Shown here: positions 34,853 through 46,668 of the stretch, one piece after another | Numbering within the stretch: position 1 is the first letter of the stretch | How the letters are laid out: each line of letters opens with the position of its first letter | Origin: Ficedula albicollis | Lineage: Eukaryota > Chordata > Aves > Passeriformes > Muscicapidae | DNA: 64,000 nt | Assembly: GCF_000247815.1 (NCBI RefSeq) | Contig: NC_021672.1 | Span: forward strand, 69,848,926-69,912,925 | Reading direction: 5' to 3' | The notes under the pieces: generated by a model | What the model was told of the DNA's origin: nothing | What the model saw: the letters and a program-made list of their open reading frames with translations, nothing else | Databases searched by the model: none | Program-made: the position numbers and the translations under genes

Positions 34853-36700
34853 TTTCTCACTGTAAAAAAGAAAGAGGAGATGATTCCAGCTGCCTTCAGG
34901 TGTGATCCAGGCTGTGAACCTGCAGGAGCTGCACCTCTCACTGTCCTCTGGGCTAGTTGTCTGTACCAACCTTTCTCCCTGCACCCAGGATTTCAATGGC
35001 ATTGCTGTGCATCAGCAAAACTGCTGCTCTTCCCTTTGCCACAAACCATCCATGCAAACCCCAAACCCAGACTCCAGGCTGACTTTACTGAGATAAATAC
35101 TTTATTCCACCTGGGTGTCAAGCATTTACTTTATGTTGGCAGTTCAGACACTTGTGAGTGGGAGTAAAGGACTAAACTCCTGTCTCAGTTTTCCCCTGAA
35201 GTTGATTAAATTATGATGAAGCTGTTTTTCGAACCAGACACTTCCCTGTGTGTCTTATATAGCATAATAAAAACTCATTCAAAAAGAGATTATTCTTATT
35301 TTCCTTAATCTGGACTCCTAAATGAAGTCCTCCTGCAGTTAACTCTATTTTAAATTATTTTTCTAATGCACCATAGGATTCATCTGTGTGAGAACACTGT
35401 TTCAATTTAACCATTCACAATTTGATTTAGTTGAATGCAACCTTGCTTGATTTCCATTTATCTTGTTACAGTTCCAGCTAATGGGGAATTGACTGAAGTT
35501 CTGGCTCAGCTGCACAGAAGCAAACAGCTGTAGAGATTTAAGATGCTCCTGTTCTCCAGCTGCTCATTCTGTCCCTCTGCCAGCTCTTACTGTCCCTGGA
35601 AACTTGGCAGAAGTGGGTCTGTCCTATAGCCTCGAGCACCATTGCTGACATTTGTCCTGCTGCAAAGGAATTTTCACACATTTTTCTCTCTTGAATCTAC
35701 TACTTAGATTCTCTACTTAGAATCTACTTAGATTCTCTTGAATCTAAGATGCAACAACGTTCAGAGAAGGGGCACAACAGAACATGGACAGTGTCACATC
35801 TGAAGGTGACTTTCCTCTGCTCACCTCCTGCTGAACAGCACTGGATCATGTGGAGGGCATGACTTACCTTTCAATGACATGAGAAAAATACCCTGCACTG
35901 CAAAAAAAGCTCGCTGTATTTGTTTTGTTGGGTTTTGAAAGGTGTGAAAATAGCTATTCTGTGAGATAAGTAAAGAGCTGCTTCCCCCCTTCCATCAAAG
36001 CTACTACACCCACAGCCCATGAAGAGCAGAAAGCAGTGGGGATTGGGATACTGGAGCATGAAGAGCAGGAATACCCTGTTTTTAATTCAGAAGTCGTCTC
36101 TGGCAGTCTTTTGCCTCTCTTGTCTCTGCTGGTCTCCATGGCAACAGCAGCCCAGCATCCTTCTCCTGCCTCCAACACAGATGAATTCAACCAGGGGTCA
36201 GAAGCAGCCTGGCTTTCAAGGAAGCAAGGAAATGTGCTGTCTTCCTTCCCTGCCACTGCCAGCCTCTTTTGTGATTGTTTTTTTTTCCCTTTTGTGCACT
36301 GGGGTGGGGGCTAACCTGTCACACTTGTTTTTCCTCAGAAAACAACAGAAGGAAATGTGGTTTTTTTTTTATTTAGCCCTCTCTGCAGCCAGCCTGATCA
36401 GCCATACTGCATGTGAGTGGGGATGCCTGGGACACAGAAACCAGGCTGGGACAGAGGCCTCCAGCCCAGATGGCTGGACACAGTGTGATGTGCCCAAGCA
36501 GCCCCCACACTGCAGAGATGAACAAAAGCAGGGGCTGCACCGCTGAACCGTTCATAATTGCTGCGTTGTTGTTTGCTGCCTTGATCCTTAAATGTCTTGT
36601 TTGAAAACCCAGGGAGCTCAATTGACATCATCCAAATTGACAAGAGAAATTTGTTGCTCTCTACTCTCCCTCTGTATTTCTTCTATTTAAAATGTTTCAG
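34853..36700. other. Unique non-coding DNA with a small nested repeat
   Basis: At 35687-35749 a cluster of short direct and inverted copies of TCTTGAATCTA / ACTTAGATTC is packed into about 60 bp. A 175-codon plus frame (36019-36546) is among the longest in the window. It overlaps a second frame and a minus frame, contains a run of F, and has no recognisable domain. Confidence 0.4.
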
Positions 36701-36974
36701 ATACCTGGTTAAAGAGCAAAAGGACCACCAGAAAAACTACTCCACAGAGAAATCAGTTGTGCAGCAGAGACCAGAGACCTTCATTGAGCAAAAAGTCCAA
36801 CCCTACTTGGACAATACTCAGAAAGAAAGAGTTAGCCAAAATCAGAATCAGTTTGCAGACAGAAGTGAACCATTTTCACTGAGTATTTTATCTGGAGCTA
36901 AAAATTCTCCCAATTATTTTTCTGATTTCTTTGGGTTTGACAATAAGCTTTGTGTACAGCTACAAAGACATTAA
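36701..36974 (+). other. Possible terminal coding exon (unrecognised)
   Basis: A strong acceptor-like sequence (CTCTGTATTTCTTC, then AAAATGTTTCAG ending at 36700) is followed by 90 open codons and TAA at 36972-36974. The frame is also open upstream of the acceptor. The peptide is hydrophilic at first (YLVKEQKDHQKNYSTEKS, then QPYLDNTQKERVSQNQNQF) and ends with an aromatic stretch (NYFSDFFGFDNK). Composition resembles a real protein tail more than most frames here. I do not recognise a family, and no upstream exon with a matching donor was found. It could be the last exon of a rapidly evolving protein, or chance. Confidence 0.22.
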
Positions 36975-39900
36975 GATAAATTGTTAAATGGCTCAGTATT
37001 TTCTGAACACATCTGTTACAACAGGGGACTCATGAATATAAATACAAGGGAACAACATTAGCCCTACATGCAAAACATATCACCCTGAGCTGAGTGGTGT
37101 TCAACATCTGAAAGAGTCCTGGAAGAGAGGAGGGTGGCTAAGCTGTACCCTTGCTTGTCCACCCCTTCCTCCTCACTTTGTTTTTTATAAACTCACCAGC
37201 CCTCTCAGTCCCTACCACATCCCCTTGCAAATTTTAGACTGGGCTAGCACCAGGAGATATGTCTAGGTCTGCCTTGGCTCCAAGGCCAAGGTGTTTGCTG
37301 TCCCACCCTCAATCCCTGCTTCCATTGCAGGGGTGGGCAGGAGGAGCTGGTGCTGCTGCTGGGAGTCAGGAGCACTTCAGGCCAACCAAGTGTCACCCAT
37401 CTGCATGATGGGGAACCACCTCTGGGCAGGGAGGGGACTAAAAACTCTGAGACAAACATTATTAGCACCGTCACCACACGTGATGCTGTCTGAGGCTGTG
37501 CTGCCAAGAACTGTGGTACCTGACAGTATCCTGGGGTCTGGTTCCTTGCTGGAGAGCAAAGCATTTAAACGCTTCTGAAATGTCTTCTGTCCTCTCTCCA
37601 GGCTGGGAGGTGCCACCAGCTGCCTCTCTCCATCCTCTCATTACCTTCAGATGTCCCTCAGAGAGGACACTGCTCTCCAACACCAGAAAGAGAAGAAAAC
37701 TGTCACAAGTACAAACGTGGTCTTTAGGTGGCTGTGGGCCCTTCCTACTCTTGCTCCATCCCCACTCTTTCCACCTGCTCCCAGACTTGTTTTCACATGT
37801 CACAACCACTCCTACTCTTCCACAGGTTCCATGTAGTCTTCCTCAGCTTCCACCTGCCTCCCCCTTGCTTCCTTTCCAGCTCCACTCACTCGACCCACTC
37901 CTGTTCCACTTCCGTGTGTCATCCCACTCCTGGCATGGGGAAGGGTTGACAGTCTTAATGCTGAATTATTACAGACTCCCCTCACTCCCTTCCCAACCTT
38001 GCACCTATTTATATTGATGATAAACTTCCATCTCCCCTTCAGTACTTCCCTGATGGCCTAAAAAACATAACTACTAATTTTGATTACCCATCTGGTCTCT
38101 GTTTCACAAGCAACCCTCATGGCAGAGACTCTGAGAATATTTTGGAAAAGCTTTAAAAAAGCCAATATTTCCTTAGCCCAGAGGTCACTGCATGAAACCT
38201 TAGGGTTACCTTTACAGCATTAAAGACAGACAACCCCAGAGCTAGCAGGGGTTTTCAGGTGTGGGGAAGCACTGTGGTGCTGCCAGAGAAAGTAAAACAT
38301 AGCTTTGTTTCCTCAAGATAACCAATATCAAACAAAGCTAAGGTGGGATGAAAGGGAACACAAAGGATAAGAAGGATTGTGATGAGCTGGCAGGACCTTA
38401 CAGCTACACTGAGGTACACCTTTTCACATCTGTGGATTTTGACTGACATCCAGCACACCAGTTAATAACCTCCAGAACAGCAGAGCCTCGGATGTTTGAT
38501 CAGCAAAGCTTTCACTCATAGGCATCCTCAAGCTGTAATGGAAACAGATGTCAATTTACCTTGGGAGGTTTTATTGTAGGAGACACTTGAGATGTCCTGA
38601 GAGGGTGTACTGAAAGACAGGAATGCACACAAACACACACACTGTCACCTCTTACTTTTAAATAATCACAGTGGTATGGTGGAGGTTTTAAATCATCCTG
38701 CTGCTGAAGGGTGAGGTGCACTGACTGCGATGAGGTTCACCCAGGAGATGAATTTAGAATTAGAAACCAAGAATAATATATCTGTTCTGCTGATTTTCAA
38801 AGTAGAAAACAAGACGGAGAGTGAAGAAAGAGAGAGACTGGAAGAGTACATAATTGCCTAATTAACAGGATTTTCTCCACTGATTATAATCACTTTCAAA
38901 TTAAAGAGGGTTTAACTGCATCATAACCAAAATTTTTCATATGTTTTTTTGCATTAGAGAAGTGCCAGCAGTGTCCAGAAGACCACTGCAAGGTTGGAGC
39001 TCCAGAGATAGAGCTCTCATTAGTGACCTGGGGCCAAATTTTCACAGCTGGCCTAACCTGGCATGACTCCAGTGAAGTCAGCAGATTAAACACAACCTCA
39101 AGACTCATTCACCTACTGTGCTGTGAAAGAGTGGAAATGCAAATCCTGTCTGGGTTGGTTGGCAGCATCCAAGAGCGTTCAATCAAACTGCAGAAAGGAT
39201 TTCAGCAATTATTTTGGGAAAAGATGCTCGGTGAGCCATACGCTGTTACGCTGCCAGGCGGGAGAACAGGACGAGCTCTGCAAGGCAGCAGCTCAGACTT
39301 CACGAGATGAAAATTGCATGCTATGCTCCAAACTGCAGAATTTGCATGCATGTTTCTTTACTGCTGCAGACTGGTATTTGGGCATCCAAACTTTGGACTG
39401 ATTGCATATTCAGCCATCATGTATTTGTGCAAGTGAAACACGCTACAAATTTGCATTCATTACCTTTCGAGCTTAGTTTGCTATTGTCCTTTTTCTTTTC
39501 AACCACAAGCAGGCGATACTAACAAACTCTTCAAAAGCATTGTCTTTGTGAACCTTCACCTTAGCTATAGCAAAATTAAAAAATGTTGCAAAAACCAGCA
39601 GGATGCTGCACAAAATCTCTGAACATTTCAAGTGAAGAGCACCCTTGGAGACACATGATAACCACAAAAGGTGCAGTATATAAAACACTTTGCTTCCCCT
39701 GGTTATTTTTTTTCCTTGTGATAGCTGCAGAAAGATCCAGTGATAGTTCTTTTCCAGCTGAGGAGAGGCACTGGGCACTTTAAATTAAAATTTTTATGAG
39801 TGAAATGGACTTTCATCACTCAGATGTGGAATGACCTTATACTGAAAAATGAAGAGCCATCTTTAACTAATGAACTGATGGCTCCCTGCAGAGAACATAA

Positions 39901-42449
39901 TGCCATTCCCTGCACTACACCGGATCTTTCTCTTCCTTTGAGGAACTATCACAGGCATTATCAACTTCCCAGCAGAAAAGAAAATTACTTTAGGAAACTA
40001 CACTTATATTCCTCTATATTTTACAATAAAAATGCACCTGTATGCATAATTTCTTCAATAAATCCACAATGTTCTTACATTTGAAAAACAGGAATACACA
40101 AAGCATAGTGTAAATATGCAAATTTTACACACAATTTTTTACCTCTAAGTCAGGCATTTACAAGCACAGATTTGGGTGTATCTAACATGCATTCCCACTT
40201 CTGAAACACACACCTTACTTTAACAAGCAGTAAATAATGAGGGCAAATGCTCACTGTGTTTATTCAGTAATGCATTTTCACTCCTGCCTGTTCCCCCATG
40301 CACACACCTGTAGGACACTGTTGTGATCCCACAGCTGTGAGTTAGCATCATGCTGTGTGTGCCACAGCCACGTGCGGATGGAACATGACATTCCTATAAT
40401 GCCATGCACGGGTCCTGCCCCCTTTGCTAAAACATGCACGTGCAAATAATCCCCAGGGAATCAAGGAAAGGCATTAAAAATAAGAAATCTCTTCAGGATA
40501 CCCAACCCATTCTCTGCCAGTACAGCTTAACTCCCTCGAGATCACTTGCTATTTACATTGTAGATGACAAAGGCACATCTGAGTCTACACAGAGATGCAA
40601 AGCATTTCTGAGGAGCACTGGGAGCCCAAACACATCACAAAGCCAAGTGCACAGTGTATCAGTCTTCACAGAAGGAACATACACAAGTACAGCATGTATT
40701 GTCTCACATAAAGCATTTCCCCCCAGAATAAAGAGCTGTGATGAATGTCTGACCCTGGCCTCCCTGGGGAGCTGAAATGACATCTCTAGCTGCCTGTTTA
40801 TCACCTCCAGTCCTTGACAGCACTGGCAAGGCCATCCATATTGCTGACACTTCCCTCCGCCCTCACCTCACTGCCACCCTCGCTCGCTATGGCTGGGCAG
40901 CCCTGCTAATGTTGCCATTTACGAGAGCAGCTGAGACAGTAGTGCTGATAAAGCATTCCTAAATCGCCATTATCGATTCAACAGGCATACAGAAAGCTGG
41001 GGGGGTGCTCACAATTTGTCTGTGTGCTTGTGAGAGGGCTGGAGAGCTGCAGAGCACAGAGCTGCCTCCCCCTGTGCCCATACGCCTGGCTCCCGAGCAC
41101 ACAGCATCCCCAGGCTGGCCCTGGATGCTGAGCACGTCTGCCAAACCCATCAGCAGCTTGGCCCTTTGCCATCAATCAATAAGTTCTCTTTAGAATTCTA
41201 CCTTCCAAAAATATTTACTGTACATAATTTAATATAATACTCTCCTGGATAAAGAGCTGACATGTTTAATTACTGGCTCAAGTGTTTTTCTTCTAGAGAA
41301 TACTGTACACCCAGCCAAGAACATGGACAAACACAGCAAATTTTTAATCTGTTGTGAGCTTGGGGAGGGAGAAATTTCAGCCTAGACTCTCCTTTGACAG
41401 TGTCCACCCCTCCTGGGGTGAGTTTGGGTTTGGCTGAAGGAGGGAGCAGCATCCTGCCCACACAGCTGGAACAGGTTCTGCCTTGCCAACACCTGAAGCA
41501 TTTTCAGGAAGGGAAGAGGTGCTGAAAAGAAAACTCATATCTTAATCAGCTCAGCAGATCACTGTTGTCATTGATTTGATGGTATGACCACTTATCCTGG
41601 AGGCACTTCTTGACCAGAAAGCACTGGCAGAGTTGTATATCACCCACTACTGTAGTTTCAAACATCCTGGACCCCTGTTGATGTCCCCCCTAATCACACA
41701 CAAGAAATCCACCATATTTTCCTCACAAATTTTAGACTGTAGTTCTGCTTGATTTTTTTTGTTGTTTTAATATTTAAACCCTCATTTTCTCTTTGTTTTT
41801 ATCTTCCATCTCAGCCTGTACATGCTGCCATTTCTCAAATGTGGCATCCTTGACAAATGCAATGCCTGCCCTCCCACACTCAAGATGCAAACCTAGAGAC
41901 TACCACCAGCAACCATGGATCGGGTTCAGCCCTTCTGCAGTCTCCTTATGAGCAAGCAACCCAACTGGAGAGTTTTAATTTCAAAATCAGGTTCTTTGAC
42001 CACTTATCCCATGCTGCCTGCTCTAAACTGCATAAGCTCAGTGAATCACACTCTGAAGTCATGGTGGGAACCAGGTATGGACTGCTGAATACAGAGGCAG
42101 GGAGAGAAGGTTGCAAAAGTGTAGGAGCCTCAACAAATAGAGTTCACACATACTTTTGCAGACTTTGACTTCTGAATATCCAAAAGCTCCAAACCTTAAG
42201 AAAACTCCTAAGTGTCCACAGATATAAATTATCTCATGTTCACGTATGCAGGAATGGAAATATCCCATTTTGATTATGCTGCTGAGAAGTTCCTAGTGAC
42301 CTCTGCCAACTGCTTTCCTTTGATGGCCAGATGAAATTGCAGCTCTGGATGAAACCAAAAGCCAGAAGCAAAGTGAACTTTGCCTTAGTATGTTAAGAGA
42401 AGATGTCCTTTTTTTCCTGCATGGTACATGTCAGAAAAGTTTTCTAGGA
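36975..42449. other. Unique non-coding DNA, nothing recognised
   Basis: This is a 5.5-kb stretch without a recognised gene, RNA gene or transposon. The part 37240-37990 is more GC- and C-rich, with several overlapping frames in all phases (for example 145 codons at 37580-38017, S/P/L-rich). A short CA-rich run lies at 38627-38643. None of this supports a gene call. Confidence 0.4.
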
Positions 42450-42715
42450 AAACATATAAAGAGAAAATTCTCTCACATTGTCATGAGGAGGTCCAAGTGA
42501 TCAAGGTGTGGGTGAAGCAGCTTCTATTTATGTATATTTTTGTTATTAATATTGCTGTTGCTACTGTGCATTTCTTATCCCATTGCTGCTGTCTTTCAGT
42601 AAATTGTTATCTCAACCCATAGCCTGTGTCCTTGTCCCTCTCTTGCCAAAGGAGGTGGGGGGAAGAGGAGTGGCTTATTTGGAGTTTAATTTCCGGTTGG
42701 TGTTAATCCACCACA
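42450..42715 (+). mobile_element. Avian endogenous retrovirus LTR, 3' part (probable solo LTR)
   Basis: The plus strand matches, in order, phrases that I know from LTRs of endogenous retroviruses in neoavian genomes. These are GTGTGGGTGAAGCAGCTTCT, then TTTATGTATATTTTTGTT, the TATTGCTGTTG stretch, CATTTCTTATCCCATTGCTG, TTTCAGTAAATTGTTATC with TCAACCCATAG, and the terminal GGTGTTAATCCACCACA, which corresponds to the LTR 3' end in CA at about 42715. No internal gag/pol/env sequence follows, so it is a solo or truncated LTR. The left edge is uncertain and I could not establish a target-site duplication. Assignment to a family (ERVL-type is my guess) needs a library search. Confidence 0.72.
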
Positions 42716-45700
42716 ATCCCTTATTTGAAGCAGAGCCCAAATGCCATCTTGTTCTCAGAGGAACCCTTTGAACTAACCCTCAGTGACTTCAGATCTCGGT
42801 TAAAGCTTGGTGAACACTTCCAAATGCAAATCAAAACATACTTCTAAAGTAGGAGGCATGTACTTTGAGCAGAAAGGTATAAATTTAGACCCCAAATGTT
42901 TTCACAGTAGGAGCTTTTGTCAGATTTGCTGACAAATTTGTTCCCTCTCTCAATAATGCAGGTATATTCTCAATAAAGTTTGATTTTTTTTTTTTGTTTT
43001 GGTGTAACACTGTCACATGTGACATCCCATGGTGACAGCAACATGCATGCCCACAGCTCACAAAGCTGTGAACAGGAGTCACTACAGAGCTCCTGAAATG
43101 CAAGGAACATGAAGGTATTTGGAAGCTCTTCTGCTAAAACCGGTCTGAAACCTTCAGAACAGCATATCTGTGGAATGGAGAGAGAAGCTCATGTTAGGTG
43201 CTCGATGCAGTCATGCACCATGCAATTTCTCTGCACGTAATAACAGATCACTCTTGACAGTGCACCTCAGTCTTCATCTGCTGTGCTTTCTGCTATTCCT
43301 GTCCCCAGACAGCCTTACACAGAGGCTGCCTATCACGCCAAATTTGCTGCTACTGACAAACATCTCGCATGTAAAAATAGCCCTGAACCAAATATCATTT
43401 TTCTGGCCAATCCCACAGGGCTGACGGAATACAAATTAGGAACAAACATTTGGATTTTGCAGCTGAAGTTAAAAATCCTCCTAATCTGTGCACTGTATAA
43501 ATCTGTTACCCTTATAAGCTACATTCAGCCCTGTGGTCTCCAGATCACCTCTAATGACAAGTTCTAGAGAGAAAGCACAGATTTGCTTTGCTTGTGACCT
43601 AACAAGAGCCACTGAAAGCAGAGTGGGGGTTTTGCTGTAAGAAGAGGTCTGAATCGGGCACTACATCAGCTTATGGAACAGATTTAAGATGCAGCCAGTA
43701 TATTCACCACTCTGTGTTCATATATCCTTGTCTCTGGCCCCTCTAGAAGAGAAGAGGGCTTTGCTCTTCCATGACATGCTGCATACCAGCTCCCTGCTTT
43801 TCACACAGGCTAACTCCTACTCTCCCCAGGAATAGCTTATCAGAGTCTCCAGCATTGTTTAGCTGGCTATAAACCAGCAAGCAAGTTCTGTCTCCATGGT
43901 GAATGATTCTTTGTCATCTTTTCCTCAAAGCTTTCTAATTAGACATCCTGTAATTTGCAGCTTTTTCTATAACATATTTGCAGTGGGGTGGGTGGCTGTG
44001 TGCGTAGAGAATAAGAATTAAAACATGGCAGTGAATTGGCAGTCTGTAAATAATTGCAATAAATAAACAAATTTTTAATTTTTTTGTTAATGAGGCAGGG
44101 ACTGCATCTTTCTTTCAAGCAAGCAGCTGGTCATTTTATTCCTTCATCCTTAAATCCCCAAACCAATCTGCCATAACAAAGAACAGCACCAGTTTCTGCC
44201 TATTCTCAACATTATGGGATGGCATGTCCCATTTTGAAGGTCCATCCCACAGTCTGGGCATGAAGCAAAGGATGAATGCAAAGAAAGTGAGGCCATACTA
44301 AAATAATGTGCCATTTAAGAAAACATTCACCACCAATTTGGAGTTTCTTGTCAATCCTGACAGAAGAATTTTCTGTCTACTACCAATCCTTTCTATTGGA
44401 GTATTCACTCCTTATTCAAGCAATGAATAAGCACTCTACTACTGCCTTCTGACCTTCTAAATAAAATATTCGTATAAAAAATAACGTGTTTTTATGTGAT
44501 ACATAGGATTGCATGTACGTCATACATGCTCTCTCAAGTTTTTTTGATATTGCTAGGAATACTGTGAAGAAAAACTGAAATTTCATCTGTGTCTCACTCG
44601 TTCCCTGGCTGTAGTTGTAAACCACTGCTCCTAATAATGCAATCAACTCCACAGGAAATATATTGCATTGTCACAAAGACAGGCTTATGATTTCAATTGA
44701 GGAATAATTAGATGGAACAGATGTGAATGTCAAGAGTATCTGTGTCTGCAAATTCTTCCAATAATGCATCTGATGACCACAAAATGCTTTATGAGGTTCA
44801 GGCCTCATCCACAGCTAATGGCTCCCAGTTAATAGAAGCAGTCAAAGGGCAAAGAAAGGAGAGGGGGTGCTCATGAATATTTATGAAGCAAAATAAGCAG
44901 CCAAGATATTCCCTTTTAACAGGCTTCATTACTTCTTTCACTCTCCTGATGAAGTAACAGTATTAAAATCCAAGCATCTGAGTCTTTCTCATCTGCCACT
45001 CACAATCAGACTCATAAAATCATTTTAACATACATATATCTGCAAATGGAAACAAGAAAAATCAGACACAGTCTATTGTTCTTAAACCATTTTGTTGCTT
45101 GAGGAGAGGACCAGATTGACAGACAGCCTTCTTCTGTGCCTCATTCTACAAGCTGCTAAGTGTCTCCTGAAAACACTTGAGCCCTCTCAGAGCCATGAAC
45201 AGAAGATGAGAGATGAGCTTTCATGTTCAGCAGTTGGCAGGATTACTTTCTTCATCCTCAAACCAGAGGCAGTCTGGGAAGTTTCCACCAGCATGGCCAA
45301 CTTCTAACAGAAGGCTAATTCCTTGGTTACTCCTTAACAGTTCTGGTGAGAAAACTGATGGGAATGTGCCTGGATGTCTACAGGCATGTAAAAACTTAGA
45401 GGGATCAAGGGCTACCAACCCTTATTACATTTGCCTGTCATTAGCAATGATTTGCTGCTCTGAGCAGGCTGGAGGTGCCTGGAACCAGAGCAGCCTGCTT
45501 GGCTGAAGCAGCAGCCTAACACCAGCAAGCAGCTCTACAGATGGACTTTCTCAATCTGGTGCAGTCCCTGAATGTCACAGGTTGCAGGAGGGCTCCCTTC
45601 ACCTAGGGATGACGTCAGGCAGCCATCAGCATATTGGAAAGCAGAAAGTGATGGATACAGGAGAGGACAGGCCTCTGTGTGCTGGGTTTATTCACAGCAC

Positions 45701-45865
45701 TATCACAGTTCACCACAGACTGCTGGCAGAAACTGCAAGCACATCAAACCAGCCATGAAGCTCTGAGTTCATGCCCAGGTTCCACAGAACCCACACTGTC
45801 AGAGGGGTGTGCATGCAGAAAACACTCACAAGACACAGAAATCTACCTAAATTCAAACCACAGCT
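42716..45865. other. Unique non-coding DNA, nothing recognised
   Basis: No gene or repeat is recognised after the LTR. Two overlapping plus frames near 43170-43567 have ordinary composition and no motif that I know. A T-run lies at 42984-42997. Confidence 0.4.
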
Positions 45866-46042
45866 CACACAGGTGGGTTATGATTGCAACTGCAGTGCGT
45901 CTTTCCTCTCTGCTGCTCCCAGCTGCACGCACACAGGTGGGTTATGATTGCAACTGCAGTGTGTCTTTCCTCTCTGCTGCTCCAAGCTGCACATGATTGC
46001 AACTGCAGTGCGTCTTTCCTCTCTGCTGCTCCCAGCTGCACG
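45866..46042. repeat. 64-bp tandem repeat, 2.8 copies
   Basis: Copy 1 (45866-45929) and copy 2 (45930 to about 45992) start CACACAGGTGGGTTATG. A third copy (45993-46042) lacks the first 14 bases and starts ATGATTGCAACTGCAGTG. Copies 1 and 3 agree over their shared length, while copy 2 differs by two substitutions (AGTGCGTC/AGTGTGTC and TCCCAGC/TCCAAGC). This is the only duplication under 100 bp with more than two copies. Confidence 0.92.
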
Positions 46043-46668
46043 CTCAACAGAGAAATGGCACTGGGAAAACAAAGTTTTGCAAAACCTCATAGAATAATAC
46101 TCACACACACTAATAGAGACAACCTAATTGATACAGAGAACATTGCTTTGGGCTGAAGTTCAGTCCCAAGACCTGGGGAGATGAAGGCTCAAACCAGCCC
46201 TTCTCTGTCTCCCAAGCACTCTTGATCTGAAAACCTGTGGGAAGGGATGAGGGTAACAAGAGCTCCATATGCCCAGCTCTGTCCTTGCAAGCTCCAAGGA
46301 TACAGGCAGAGAACATTAAATAGTGTTAAAAGCCTCTGTATCTCGAGCTTCTAAAACAAGTCTTAGTTGGGTCTGATTCCAGACTTTTAAATTGGAGAAT
46401 GTGCTGAGTTGAGAGGCTCTCTCTCCTTGATAGCAACCACACAAAATCCCCATATCCTGGCCTGACACTGTTGGTTAATCCTACCAACTCTGTTCTAGGA
46501 AAAAAAGCAAAAAGGAAGACAGCAAAGGGGATAAAGACCACAGCATCTTCTCTTGGTGTCTTTCAATGTCTCGGTTACCACGATGAAGTCCAAGTGGGAA
46601 TATTTATGCACATTTCCCCAGAGTCTGCTGCCTAGACTGGCGTGTCAGTGATGCAGAAGGTTTGAAAT
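46043..46668. other. Unique non-coding DNA, nothing recognised
   Basis: No gene or repeat is recognised between the 64-bp and 243-bp repeat arrays. Confidence 0.4.

Noticed and set aside
36019..36546. 175-codon plus-strand open frame
   Set aside because: It overlaps other frames on both strands, includes a poly-T derived F run, and has no domain or splice-site support.
42262..42720. ATCCC at 42262-42266 and 42716-42720 as the LTR target-site duplication
   Set aside because: The sequence after the left copy does not begin with TG as an LTR should, so the match is probably accidental.
45866..46042. Possible CRISPR-like array
   Set aside because: The 64-bp units abut with no spacers and the host is a vertebrate. 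It is a simple tandem repeat.
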